NCBI GenBank assembly: GCA_050692555.1
Contig: JBOGVS010000001.1
Location: 62,001-126,000 of the forward strand
DNA length: 64,000 bases
Direction of reading: 5' to 3'
Source: DAITPV01 sp050692555
GTDB lineage: Bacteria; Actinomycetota; UBA4738; CALAEC01
The translations under genes were made by a program, and so were the position numbers. Positions 50,665 through 58,502 of the stretch are shown here, one piece after another. How positions within the stretch are numbered: the stretch's first letter is position 1; the number at the start of each line of letters is the position of its first letter. The notes under the pieces were generated by a model. The model ran no database searches. It had not been told where the DNA came from and saw nothing but the letters and a program-made list of their open reading frames with translations.

Positions 50665-50695
50665 CAGAGGGGCCGGCCTGGTGCCGGCCCCTCTG
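50665..50695 (-). terminator. strong hairpin terminator after the CHRD gene
   Basis: CAGAGGGGCCGGC pairs perfectly over 13 bases with GCCGGCCCCTCTG around a 5-base loop; on the minus strand it is followed by TCGTTTGTCTTCT. It lies 16 bases after the stop of the CHRD gene. Confidence 0.8.
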
Positions 50696-50710
50696 CATGT
50701 ACCCGTCAGG

Positions 50711-51244
50711 TCAGAACTTCTTCGGTCCCCTGGCCTCGACCTGGCCGCGGATCTCGCCGCTGGCCATGTCGCCGGCCCCGGTGTCCGGGGGAGCCACGCC
50801 GTCGTCGGTGTGGACGTTGACGTAGGTGTTGCCCGACTTCATGGACTGGATCAGGGGCACCCCGTTGCACAGCGGGATCGTGGGGTCGCCGGTCGGGTCG
50901 AACGATCCCGAGGCCAGCCGGCCGTTCGACGCGCCCCCTGCAGGGGCCGCGGTGTACAGGGTCACCATGATCGGCCCGTTCACTCCCACCGCTCCGCAGT
51001 GGATGTGCGCGCCGACGACGTTCGAGATGTTGGAGACGTTGAGCTTCCAGCCCATCGTCTCCCTATCCCGGCTGAGGTGGAACTTGACCTGTCCCTGGGC
51101 CTGCGTGGCCACCGGGGGCACCTCTTCCGCCCCCGTCAGGTGGGTTCCGAAGTTCTGGCCCCGCCGCTTCTGTTTCGCCGTCACCGGGTTCGGCACCAGG
51201 AGCAACAGCAGCAGTGGAACCACCAGCCATCCGATGCGCCTCAT
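50711..51244 (-). CDS. secreted CHRD-domain protein
   Basis: 177 aa. Signal peptide 1-23 (LVVPLLLLLLVPNPVTA). CHRD domain about 32-175: HLTGAEEVPPVATQAQGQVK, HIHCGAVGVNGPIMVTLY, and NVHTDDGVAPPDTGAGDMAS/GEIRGQV. CHRD modules are found in chordin and as single domains in bacterial secreted proteins, with no enzymatic role known. A good ribosome site (AAAGGAGGTGG) precedes ATG. Own terminator. Confidence 0.9.
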   Translation of the reverse strand: MRRIGWLVVPLLLLLLVPNPVTAKQKRRGQNFGTHLTGAEEVPPVATQAQGQVKFHLSRDRETMGWKLNVSNISNVVGAHIHCGAVGVNGPIMVTLYTAAPAGGASNGRLASGSFDPTGDPTIPLCNGVPLIQSMKSGNTYVNVHTDDGVAPPDTGAGDMASGEIRGQVEARGPKKF

Positions 51245-51382
51245 AGCGCACCACCTCCTTTCCCCGCAGCCACGGTACCAAGGGTGGCTCGATTTGTCAG
51301 GTCGGTGGCGGTCTGTGTTGAGACGCGCAGGCCACCGCGACCGCGGCCAGCAGGAGGGCGCGGCCGAACCCGACCGCGAGCA

Positions 51383-52177
51383 CTACCGCCCGGTGAACCG
51401 GGGCTCTCGCTTCTCCGCGAAGGCCATCACCCCCTCCAGATGGTCCTCGGTCTCCCCCATACGGGTCTGGGCCGATCCCTCATCGTCCAGGGCGGCCCGC
51501 AAGGAACGTCCCGGGGCCTCCCGGATCAGGGTCTTGGTCTCGGCCAGTGCCGCCGTGGGGAGCGCCGCCAGCCGCCCGGCGAACGCCGACACCTCGTCCG
51601 CGAAGGACTCCGCAGGGATCACCCGACTCGCCAGGCCGATCCGCAGGGCTTCCCGGGCATCGACCGGGTCGCCGGTCATCGACAGCTCCAGGGCCTTGGC
51701 CACCCCCACCGCCCGGGGCAGCAGCCAGGTGCTTCCGGAGTCCGGCACCAGCCCGATCTTCACGAAGGCCTGGATGAACCGAGCGTCCTCGCTGGCCAGC
51801 CGGATGTCGGCGGCCAGCGCGAGTGAGACGCCCGCGCCCGCCGCCACCCCGTTCACCGCGGCGACCACCGGCTTGGGGGACTCCACGATGATGGGGATCA
51901 GCCGGTGGTACGTGGCCGCCAGGTGCTCCTCGATGTCCGGCCGCTGTCCGGACCGATAGGCGTCCTCGAACTCCGTGAGGTCCTGGCCGGCGCAGAAGCC
52001 GCGCCCCGCGCCGGTGAGGACCACGGCCCGAACCTCGGGGTCCTTCCCTGCCCGGGTGAACGCGTCGAGGAGCTCGTCGCTCATGGTGCCCGTCAGCGCG
52101 TTCAGCTTGTCCGGCCGGTTCATGGTGAACGTGGCGACCGCGCCATCACGATCGGCGGTGATCTGCTGGTAGGTCAT
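51383..52177 (-). CDS. enoyl-CoA hydratase/isomerase, PaaG-like
   Basis: 264 aa crotonase. ATFTMNRPDKLNALTGTMSD, TGAGRGFCAGQDLTEFEDAY (oxyanion loop), AAVNGVAAGAGVSLALAADI and SEDARFIQAFVKIGLVPDSG. The QDL and GLVPDSG features are those of PaaG (1,2-epoxyphenylacetyl-CoA isomerase), the next step after PaaABC; the Asp of GLVPDSG matches its catalytic residue. It lies 5 kb from paaD and shares an operon with the thioesterase (ATGA overlap). PaaG is likely but other hydratases share the features. Confidence 0.82.
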   Translation of the reverse strand: MTYQQITADRDGAVATFTMNRPDKLNALTGTMSDELLDAFTRAGKDPEVRAVVLTGAGRGFCAGQDLTEFEDAYRSGQRPDIEEHLAATYHRLIPIIVESPKPVVAAVNGVAAGAGVSLALAADIRLASEDARFIQAFVKIGLVPDSGSTWLLPRAVGVAKALELSMTGDPVDAREALRIGLASRVIPAESFADEVSAFAGRLAALPTAALAETKTLIREAPGRSLRAALDDEGSAQTRMGETEDHLEGVMAFAEKREPRFTGR

Positions 52178-52566
52178 CCCGTGGCTCCCTCCTCCGTGAG
52201 CCGGCCCGCGGCGATGTATCGCTGTACCAGGGTTCCCCGGCCGACCCGTCCCTTCGCTCCCACGACCTCCACCGCTGCCTCGCACTCTCGTTCGTCCACC
52301 CGGATGGCCCGGGCCACGGCCGTCAATCGGTCTCCCACCCTGGCAGGTTGCTCGTGCTCGATGGACACGGCCACGCCGGTGGCGTCCTCGCCGGGACGGA
52401 GGTGCGGCTCGATCAGCGCCCTTCCGGCCTCCTCCACGTGCCGGACCATCCATGCGGTGGCATAGACGGGATGGATCCGTCTTCCGCCCAGGTCGACGAG
52501 CATCTCCTCGGTGACCGTCACCTCCACGCGGGCTTCCTCTCCGACGGCGGGCCGTTCCCGGGCCAC
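52174..52566 (-). CDS. FlK-like hot-dog thioesterase (copy 1)
   Basis: 130 aa from GTG at 52566 (start uncertain; no ribosome site, -10-like TAGAAT just upstream suggests a near-leaderless message). VTEEMLVDLGGRRIHPVYAT, AGRALIEPHLRPGEDATGVA, VSIEHEQPARVGDRLTAVAR resemble fluoroacetyl-CoA thioesterase FlK and other hot-dog proteins. Coupled to the PaaG-like gene, it could remove stalled CoA esters, as PaaI does in the phenylacetate route. A second copy is at 61621-62004. Confidence 0.75.
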   Translation of the reverse strand: MARERPAVGEEARVEVTVTEEMLVDLGGRRIHPVYATAWMVRHVEEAGRALIEPHLRPGEDATGVAVSIEHEQPARVGDRLTAVARAIRVDERECEAAVEVVGAKGRVGRGTLVQRYIAAGRLTEEGATG

Positions 52567-52690
52567 GCGAGGGATTCTATCGACGAGGCTCGGTGTCAGA
52601 CCCTCCGATGAGGTTCGAGGGTGCGGCCCCTGTGGGTCGAAGGATAGAATCACGGGACTCAAAGAGGTAGCTAGGACCAGAGAGGAAGCA

Positions 52691-52780
52691 GGGGAGCTCG
52701 GTGGCACCGGGCTGAGAGGCCGGCTCGAGAGCCGGCGACCCTTCGAACCTGATCCGGGTAATGCCGGCGAAGGGAGGACA
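52691..52780 (+). promoter_or_regulatory. TPP riboswitch (THI element)
   Basis: Canonical sequence blocks: GGGGAGCTCGG...GGGCTGAGAGG (CTGAGAGG at 52712-52719), the variable P3 hairpin CCGGCTCGAGAGCCGG (52720-52735), then ACCCTTCGAACCTGATCCGG and GTAATGCCGGCGAAGGGA to about 52776. It binds thiamine pyrophosphate. A promoter -10 TAGAAT at 52644-52649 lies upstream. Controls the permease downstream. Confidence 0.95.
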
Positions 52781-52807
52781 GGGCGCCACCGAGTGTGGCG
52801 CCCTTTT
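52781..52807 (+). terminator. riboswitch expression-platform terminator
   Basis: GGGCGCCAC (52781-52789) pairs with GTGGCGCCC (52795-52803), loop CGAGT, followed by TTTT. It lies directly after the TPP aptamer and before the Shine-Dalgarno, so ligand binding should stop transcription. Confidence 0.85.
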
Positions 52808-52825
52808 CGCTTTCCGGAGGTGAGG

Positions 52826-54259
52826 ATGGCCACGGTCACGGAGCGGCTCGAGCGAGTGATCGAGCGCGAGGCCCCAGCCTGGGGTGTCCGGGCCACCCCG
52901 GACGGCGTGCGCCGGCTCTCCGAGCGGGACTTCGCCGTGCTGTGGGGCGACCTGGGGATTGGGCTCCTGGTCCTGGTGACCGGAGCCCTCCTGGTCCCGG
53001 CTCTTGGGCTTCCGCAGGCGCTCCTGGCCATCCTGGTCGGCTCGGCCATCGGATGCGTCCCGCTGGCCCTGGTCGGCCGGGCCGGGGCCAGAGAGGGGCT
53101 CCCCGGAATGGTGCTGCTCCGTCCGGCGCTGGGGACCCGGGGGTCCTATGCCCCCACCGTTCTCAACATCCTGCAGCTGGTGGGGTGGACGGCGTTCGAG
53201 CTGTGGGCCATGGCCCTGGTGGCCAGCCGGGTGACCGGGCCGGTGTTCGGGCTCGACCCTTTCTATCCGTGGCTGGCGGTGGCAGCCCTGGTGTGCCTGG
53301 GCCTCTCCCTGGGGGGACCCGTGGTGGTGGTCCGCCGGTGGATGGCCCGGTTCGGAGTGTGGGTGGTGGCCGCTGTCGCCGTGTGGCTCACGGTGCGCCT
53401 GCTCTTGGCCGGCGACCTCGGGACGTTGTGGTCGCGGCCCGGCGCCGGCGGGTTCCCCACGTTCTGGGGCGGGGTGGACCTGGTGATCGCCCTGCCGGTG
53501 TCGTGGATCCCCTTGGTGGCGGACTACAGCCGCTTTGCCCGTCGGGGAGTCTCCTCGGCCAGAGGCACCTACCTGGGCTACTTCACCGCAAACGTGTGGT
53601 TCTACTCGCTGGGGGCGCTGTTGGTGCTGTCGGCGGGCGCTCCCGCTCCTTCGGTGACCGGGATCGCCGACGGGATCGTGGCGGTGGGCGGAGGCGCGCT
53701 CCTGCTGGTGGCGCTCCTGGTGGGGGAGACCGACGAGGCGTTTGCCGACATCTACTCGGCCGCGGTGTCCTCTCAGAATCTGGTCCCCGGCCTGAACCAG
53801 CGGGTTGGGGTGGTCGCCGTGTCCGCCATCGGGGTGGCCCTGGCGGCGTGGCTCTTCGGCCTGCCCGACGAGGGGGTCCTGACCTACGAGTTCTTCCTGC
53901 TGCTCATCGGCTCGATCTTCGTCCCCCTGTTCGGGGTGTTCCTGGCCGACCACGAGGCGCTCCGGCGGCGGTACCGGGGAGACGCCCTGTTCGACCACCA
54001 CGGCCCGTACCGGTACCTCGGGGGGTTCAACCCCACGGCGGTGGGAGCGTGGCTGCTCGGGTTCGTCGTGTATCACTGGATCGCCCCCACATCCCTCCCG
54101 GGATGGTCCTCGTTCGTCGAGCGGCTGTTCTCGGAGTGGCTGAGGCTGCCCTTCCCGCTGTTCGAAGGAGCCGTCCCCGCCAGCGTGTTCGCCTTCGGGG
54201 CCGCGTTCCTTGGTTACCTGGCGCTCAGCCTGGTCCGGCGCCGGGAGGTGGCGCCGTAA
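52826..54259 (+). CDS. cytX: NCS1 permease, putative hydroxymethylpyrimidine transporter CytX
   Basis: 477 aa, about 12 helices. NCS1 hallmarks: RDFAVLWGDLGIGLLVLVTG, GLPGMVLLRPALGTRGSYAP, NILQLVGWTAFELWAM and LPVSWIPLVADYSRFARRG. ATG has CGGAGG upstream. The TPP riboswitch with terminator makes thiamine the regulator, which fits CytX, a transporter of the thiamine pyrimidine moiety HMP; other NCS1 members carry cytosine or allantoin. The 3' end overlaps the convergent cupin gene by 35 bases. Confidence 0.88.
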   Translation: MATVTERLERVIEREAPAWGVRATPDGVRRLSERDFAVLWGDLGIGLLVLVTGALLVPALGLPQALLAILVGSAIGCVPLALVGRAGAREGLPGMVLLRPALGTRGSYAPTVLNILQLVGWTAFELWAMALVASRVTGPVFGLDPFYPWLAVAALVCLGLSLGGPVVVVRRWMARFGVWVVAAVAVWLTVRLLLAGDLGTLWSRPGAGGFPTFWGGVDLVIALPVSWIPLVADYSRFARRGVSSARGTYLGYFTANVWFYSLGALLVLSAGAPAPSVTGIADGIVAVGGGALLLVALLVGETDEAFADIYSAAVSSQNLVPGLNQRVGVVAVSAIGVALAAWLFGLPDEGVLTYEFFLLLIGSIFVPLFGVFLADHEALRRRYRGDALFDHHGPYRYLGGFNPTAVGAWLLGFVVYHWIAPTSLPGWSSFVERLFSEWLRLPFPLFEGAVPASVFAFGAAFLGYLALSLVRRREVAP

Positions 54260-54557
54260 TCACCAGCAGCACCAGGGGGTCTGGGGAGGCGTTGGTGGCG
54301 GTGGCCTGGGCCCCGGCGGGAACCAGCACAGCGCCCCATTGGCCCATGCGCTTCCGCCGACGGTCCACCATCAGCACCGTCTCACCGGCGATCACCACGA
54401 ACACGGCGTCGGCGTTCTGATCCGACACCGGGCCGTACGAGCGGTTCACGTCCACGCACACCAGCTGGGCCCACAGCCGCTCCGACTCGAGCACCGTGCT
54501 CCGGACGACCTCGCCCTCCTCGAAACGCACCAGGGCCCGAAGGTCGGCGGTCTCCAT
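54225..54557 (-). CDS. small cupin protein
   Basis: 110 aa. Single cupin barrel: LWAQLVCVDVNRSYGPVSDQ, ADAVFVVIAGETVLMVDRRR and GAVLVPAGAQATATNASPDP. The metal His residues of classic cupins are largely missing (one Asp/Gln and no HxH), so it may bind ligand without metal. ATG near 54557 is divergent from the leucyl aminopeptidase gene. Function unknown. Confidence 0.75.
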   Translation of the reverse strand: METADLRALVRFEEGEVVRSTVLESERLWAQLVCVDVNRSYGPVSDQNADAVFVVIAGETVLMVDRRRKRMGQWGAVLVPAGAQATATNASPDPLVLLVITAPPPGAGPG

Positions 54558-54621
54558 CCCGACCGAGACTAGGCGACCGGGGCGGAGCCGGTAAACTCCC
54601 TCGGGTCACGAGGAGGTGACC

Positions 54622-56136
54622 GTGCCCAATCTGGAGTTCGCCACGACGTCGCCGGCCGAGACCCCGGCCGATCTGCTGATCCTTCCCTTCTTCGACGGGC
54701 CCGTGGTGGGCCCCGGGATGAGCGAGGTGGGCCGGGCCCTGGGATCGGACCTGACCAAGCTGCTGGACAGGAACGGGATCCGCGGTCGGCTCGGCGAGAC
54801 GTTCACGATCCCCACCCTCGGCAAGGCCGGACCGGACAGCGTCATGCTCGTCGGTCTGGGCCGAAAGGACGAGGCCACCCCGGACCGGATCCGGCGGGCC
54901 ACCGGGCGGGTGGCTTCCAGGGCCGCTCGGTATCGCCGGGTGACGTCCACGCTTCCGCAGGCCGTGCGGAGCGGGTGGGACCAGGCCGTCCAGGGCTTCG
55001 TGGAAGGCATGCTCCTGGGCTCGTACCGGTTCGATCGGTACAAGGTCCGGCCGATCGAGGAGGACGGTCAGAAGCCCCGGCTGGAGTCCCTGACCGTGAT
55101 CGGCACGCGCAGGTGGGATGCCCGCAGGGCCCGGGAGGCGCTTCGCCGGGCGGAGATCTTCGCGGAAGCCGCCGCGTGGGCCCGTGACCTGGTGAACACT
55201 CCCGCCCTCGACGCCACGCCCGAGTACCTGGCGAAGGAAGCCCAGCGGATGGCCCGGCAGGTGGGCCTGCGGTGCAAGGTGTGGACCAAGGCGGCGCTGG
55301 AGCGCGGCGGGTTCGGGGGGATCCTCGGCGTGGGACGGGGGAGCGAGAACCAGCCGCGGATGATCGAGCTCCGGTACGAGGGAGGCCGGGGCAAGCCCGT
55401 GGCCCTGACCGGCAAGGGAGTGACCTTCGATTCCGGCGGCCTGTCGATCAAGGACGCCCAGGGCATGGAGTGGATGAAGGCCGACATGGCCGGGGCCGCC
55501 ACCGTGATGGCGGCCATGCAGGCCGTCGGCCGACTCAAACCCCGGCTCAACGTGGTGGCGGCCATCCCCAGCGCCGAGAACCTCCCGGGCGGCTCGGCCA
55601 TCCGCCCCGGCGACGTCCTCACCCACCGGGGCGGCAAGACGTCCGAGGTCCTGAATACCGACGCCGAGGGCCGGCTGATCCTGGCGGACGCCCTGGCATT
55701 CCTCTCGGAGCAGAAGCCCAGGGCCATCGTGGACATGGCCACCCTCACGGGGGCGTGCATGATCGCCCTCGGCGACGACATCTGGGGGGTCATGGGGAGC
55801 GACCGAGGGGTGATCAGCGACCTCCTGGCGGCGGGCGAGGACGCCGGTGAGCCCGGATGGGAGCTCCCGCTGTGGAAGGGCTACCGCAAGCAGATCGAGT
55901 CCACCGTGGCCGATGTGAAGAACATCGGGAACCGATACGGCGGAGCGATCACCGCCGCCCTGTTCCTCAAGGAGTTCGTGGGTGACGTTCCCTGGGCCCA
56001 CATGGACATCGCCGGGACCGCCTATTCGGAGAGGGCCGGTGACTACTGGCCCAAGGGCGCGACCGGCAATCCGGTCCGCACGATCATCCGGTTCGTGGAG
56101 CGCCAGGCGTCGAAGGGTAGAACGCCCCGGAAATAG
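54622..56136 (+). CDS. pepA: leucyl aminopeptidase (M17)
   Basis: 504 aa; GTG at 54622 has AGGAGG with 5-base spacing (a GTG six bases earlier overlaps it). N-terminal macro-like domain to about 180, then the metal-dependent peptidase domain: ALTGKGVTFDSGGLSIKDA (Lys and Asp ligands), WMKADMAGAATVMAAM, NTDAEGRLILADAL (the M17 signature, about residue 346) and KNIGNRYGGAITAALFLKEF. Cytosolic hexameric enzyme that removes N-terminal Leu and other residues. Complete. Confidence 0.96.
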   Translation: MPNLEFATTSPAETPADLLILPFFDGPVVGPGMSEVGRALGSDLTKLLDRNGIRGRLGETFTIPTLGKAGPDSVMLVGLGRKDEATPDRIRRATGRVASRAARYRRVTSTLPQAVRSGWDQAVQGFVEGMLLGSYRFDRYKVRPIEEDGQKPRLESLTVIGTRRWDARRAREALRRAEIFAEAAAWARDLVNTPALDATPEYLAKEAQRMARQVGLRCKVWTKAALERGGFGGILGVGRGSENQPRMIELRYEGGRGKPVALTGKGVTFDSGGLSIKDAQGMEWMKADMAGAATVMAAMQAVGRLKPRLNVVAAIPSAENLPGGSAIRPGDVLTHRGGKTSEVLNTDAEGRLILADALAFLSEQKPRAIVDMATLTGACMIALGDDIWGVMGSDRGVISDLLAAGEDAGEPGWELPLWKGYRKQIESTVADVKNIGNRYGGAITAALFLKEFVGDVPWAHMDIAGTAYSERAGDYWPKGATGNPVRTIIRFVERQASKGRTPRK

Positions 56137-56204
56137 CCGCCCCGGGGTCTTGCAAAGCTTCCGCCATCCAGCCTAGATTCGGCTGTCGAGAGAGGAGGCC
56201 TTCG

Positions 56205-56594
56205 ATGGCCCATCCGAACGAGGAGCTGGTCAGGAAGGGATACGGCGCCTTTGCCAAGGGCGATCTGAACACGCTCGGTGAGCTGTTCGCCGACGACATC
56301 CAGTGGCACACCCCGGGCCAGAACCAGCTGGCCGGGGATCTCAAGGGCAAGGACGAGGTGTTCGGCCAGTTCGCCAAGATCGCCGAGCTGACGGGGGGCA
56401 ACTTCAGCCTGGAGATCCACGCCGTCCTGGCCGACGACGAGCACGCCGTGGCGCTGGTCGTGGCTCGAGGCGAGCGAGATGGAAAGAAGATCGAGGACCA
56501 GCAGGTCCACGTCTTCCACGTCAAGGGAGGCAAGGTCACGGAGTTCTGGGGCCACCCCATGGACCAGCGCGCCATCGACGACTTCTGGAGCTAG
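56205..56594 (+). CDS. SnoaL-like/NTF2-fold protein
   Basis: 129 aa with GAGAGGAGG upstream. NEELVRKGYGAFAKGDLNTL, FADDIQWHTPGQNQLAGDLK, ARGERDGKKIEDQQVHVFHV and KVTEFWGHPMDQRAIDDFW are the strands and helices of the ketosteroid-isomerase-like SnoaL family. Substrate is unknown. Monocistronic, ending before a terminator. Confidence 0.85.
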   Translation: MAHPNEELVRKGYGAFAKGDLNTLGELFADDIQWHTPGQNQLAGDLKGKDEVFGQFAKIAELTGGNFSLEIHAVLADDEHAVALVVARGERDGKKIEDQQVHVFHVKGGKVTEFWGHPMDQRAIDDFWS

Positions 56595-56602
56595 CAGTCC
56601 GG

Positions 56603-56635
56603 CCGCGGGGGGGGGCCGTTTCCAGCCCCCCGCGG
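56603..56635. terminator. bidirectional GC hairpin
   Basis: CCGCGGGGGG (56603-56612) pairs with CCCCCCGCGG (56626-56635) around a 13-base loop between the convergent NTF2-like and exported-protein genes. No strong U tract on either side. Confidence 0.65.
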
Positions 56636-56654
56636 TGTTCGGCCTGCGGGCTTT

Positions 56655-57230
56655 CTAGGGCCTGTTGTAGAAAGCCAACGCGACCTCGTCGTCCACGGGG
56701 GCTCCCGTTCCATCGAACACGTTGACCTCGATGTAGTCGTTTCCGTCCGTGCTCTCGTACGTGGCGTAACGCGCTTCGTCGTTCCCCACGGACAACGTGG
56801 CCACGATGCTGTCGCTCTGGGTGAGGGCGGGGGTGGTGATCCCCGGGACCCGAACGTCGTAGTCACCGATAGAGTTTCGTCGGGCCTCGATCGCGGATCC
56901 CGCACAGTTGAACGAGTGGGTGACGCCCGAGGTGCTGAAGTCAGCGGCGAGGTCAAGGTTCTGGATGTACAGGGACGCGAGCACGGTACCGTTTGCACAG
57001 CTGTCCTGCTTGTTGGCCCCGCTGATGGCCGAATTGAACGATGCCGGGAACATCGAATTGAACGACGCCGGGAACAGGGTATTGAATGTGTTCGTTGCGA
57101 TCGTCTTGGCCTTCCTTCTGGTGACGCCCTTCTTGGCCGCGCCGACCGGCGAGGCGATCACGGCGATGGTCAACGCTCCGAGCACCGCGAGCGCGACCAC
57201 GGCGCGAAGCCAGGGTCTCCCCTTCCGCAT
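56655..57230 (-). CDS. exported hypothetical protein with FPASFNS repeat
   Basis: 191 aa from ATG. Signal peptide 1-32 (LRAVVALAVLGALTIAVIAS). Residues about 45-66 hold an 8-residue near-repeat (TLFPASFNS then MFPASFNS). The rest is beta-rich with SLYIQNLDLAADFSTSGVTH and DGNDYIEVNVFDGTGAPVDD. No domain is recognised. Two Cys could form a disulfide. Probably a secreted or surface protein; longer upstream reading is out-of-frame with the methyltransferase gene. Confidence 0.75.
   Translation of the reverse strand: MRKGRPWLRAVVALAVLGALTIAVIASPVGAAKKGVTRRKAKTIATNTFNTLFPASFNSMFPASFNSAISGANKQDSCANGTVLASLYIQNLDLAADFSTSGVTHSFNCAGSAIEARRNSIGDYDVRVPGITTPALTQSDSIVATLSVGNDEARYATYESTDGNDYIEVNVFDGTGAPVDDEVALAFYNRP
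57031..57078 (-). repeat. 24-base tandem repeat, two copies
   Basis: On the plus strand GAATTGAACGA-T/C-GCCGGGAACA is repeated in tandem at 57031-57054 and 57055-57078 with three differences, and a degenerate third start (GTATTGAATG) follows. In frame, it encodes the FPASFNS repeat of the exported protein. Confidence 0.8.
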
Positions 57231-57277
57231 GGTGTCCCTCCTTCCCCACCGGGCCCTGTGCCCGGTACTCCCGGAGG

Positions 57278-58114
57278 CTACCGCTCCTTCGTGCCCACAG
57301 CGATGAGGACGTCGTTGGTGTCGCCGATCGGATCGCGGAACCGGGTGCGGAACTCCTCTTCGACCTGGGCTCGGAACCGTTCCCACAGAGCCTCGCCGAG
57401 GATCGCCCGCAGGAACCGCCCGGTGGCGCTGACCTCCCGGCCGGCCAGGTAGTCCTCCAGGGTCGTCGTCGAGCGGTACTGCCGCCGGTTGACCTCCACA
57501 CTGCGGAGCCCGGTGTCCCGAAGCGTCTCCTCCAGTCGGGTGGGGTCGGAGAACCGCTCCTGCCACGGTGCGGCCCGGTTCACCGCGTCCCGAAGCATCT
57601 CCTTGGTGGTGTAGCGCTCGGCCACCGCGCGCCACGCCCGGGTGAACTCGTCGTCGGACTCGCCCCAGGTGGCCACCGCCATTCGCCCACCCGCCCGGAG
57701 GACCCTGCGCATGTCGAACAGCGCGGTGTCGTACCTGGTGAACGTGTGGATGACGAATGCGGCACCGACGGCCTGGAACGTGGAGTCCCGGAACGGAAGG
57801 TCGATGGCGTCGGCGACGGCCAGCCGCCGAACCCCGCGCCCGCCGGCGATAACGAGCATGGGCAGCGAACGGTCGATCCCTGCCACTTTCTTCCACCCCG
57901 CCTCTTCGGCCGCGGTGGCCAACACGCCGGTACCGGTTCCCACGTCCAGGAATCCCTCCGGGCCCGGGGACCCGAGGGCCTGGACCAGGTCGTGGGCCGC
58001 GGGGCGGTGCACCGGGAAGCGCACCCGGTCGTAGGTCTCCGCGATGGTGTCGAAGGACCTCCAGTCACGCTCGGCGCGGGCCGTGGCCTGAGGCTGGCTC
58101 CTCTTCCGGAACAT
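57278..58114 (-). CDS. class I SAM-dependent methyltransferase
   Basis: 278 aa from ATG at 58114. Methyltransf_11 core: RFPVHRPAAHDLVQALGSPG, FLDVGTGTGVLATAAEEAGW (motif I), VAGIDRSLPML, RRLAVADAIDLPFRDSTFQ (motif II), LRAGGRMAVATWGES. Substrate unknown; small-molecule or quinone methylase-type. Divergent from the zinc-ribbon gene. Confidence 0.87.
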   Translation of the reverse strand: MFRKRSQPQATARAERDWRSFDTIAETYDRVRFPVHRPAAHDLVQALGSPGPEGFLDVGTGTGVLATAAEEAGWKKVAGIDRSLPMLVIAGGRGVRRLAVADAIDLPFRDSTFQAVGAAFVIHTFTRYDTALFDMRRVLRAGGRMAVATWGESDDEFTRAWRAVAERYTTKEMLRDAVNRAAPWQERFSDPTRLEETLRDTGLRSVEVNRRQYRSTTTLEDYLAGREVSATGRFLRAILGEALWERFRAQVEEEFRTRFRDPIGDTNDVLIAVGTKER

Positions 58115-58194
58115 GACCCCTGATGCTACCGACTTCGCCAGATTGAGAACCAAGTTCGGCGGGTAAACGTCTCACATCGGGGAAGGAGGCCACC

Positions 58195-58407
58195 ATGGCC
58201 CAAGCCGTTCGGGAGATGGACCGGGACTACGACCTGGTTCTCCGCGACTACCTGCGGCTCCTGGCGCGACGTGGATCGCCGGGCTTCGCCACCCGGGCTC
58301 CGGGACACCAGGTTCGCACCTGTCCGTCCTGCGGCCACCGGGCGGTGTTCCGGCTCGACCCAGCGGGTACCTGGTTCCGCTGCAGCCGCTGCGGCCAGTA
58401 CAGCTGA
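58195..58407 (+). CDS. small C4 zinc-ribbon protein
   Basis: 70 aa with AAGGAGG upstream. N-terminal helix (MDRDYDLVLRDYLRLLARRG), then a ribbon with RTCPSCGHRAVFRLDPAG and WFRCSRCGQYS, four Cys in two CxxC knuckles. May bind nucleic acid or protein. Function unknown. It is 95 bases before the ThDP enzyme gene. Confidence 0.75.
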   Translation: MAQAVREMDRDYDLVLRDYLRLLARRGSPGFATRAPGHQVRTCPSCGHRAVFRLDPAGTWFRCSRCGQYS

Positions 58408-58502
58408 ACCCGGCGTAGCCCCTGGGCGCGTGCATCGCGGCGGGTGGGTCGGTCGCGTACCATGCGGTCCGAACCGGTCCGACCTGACCAGGAGCCGCTC
58501 GC

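Noticed and set aside
52738..52760. TTCGAACC resembling a tRNA T-loop
   Set aside because: Part of the TPP riboswitch core; no acceptor stem or anticodon arm around it.
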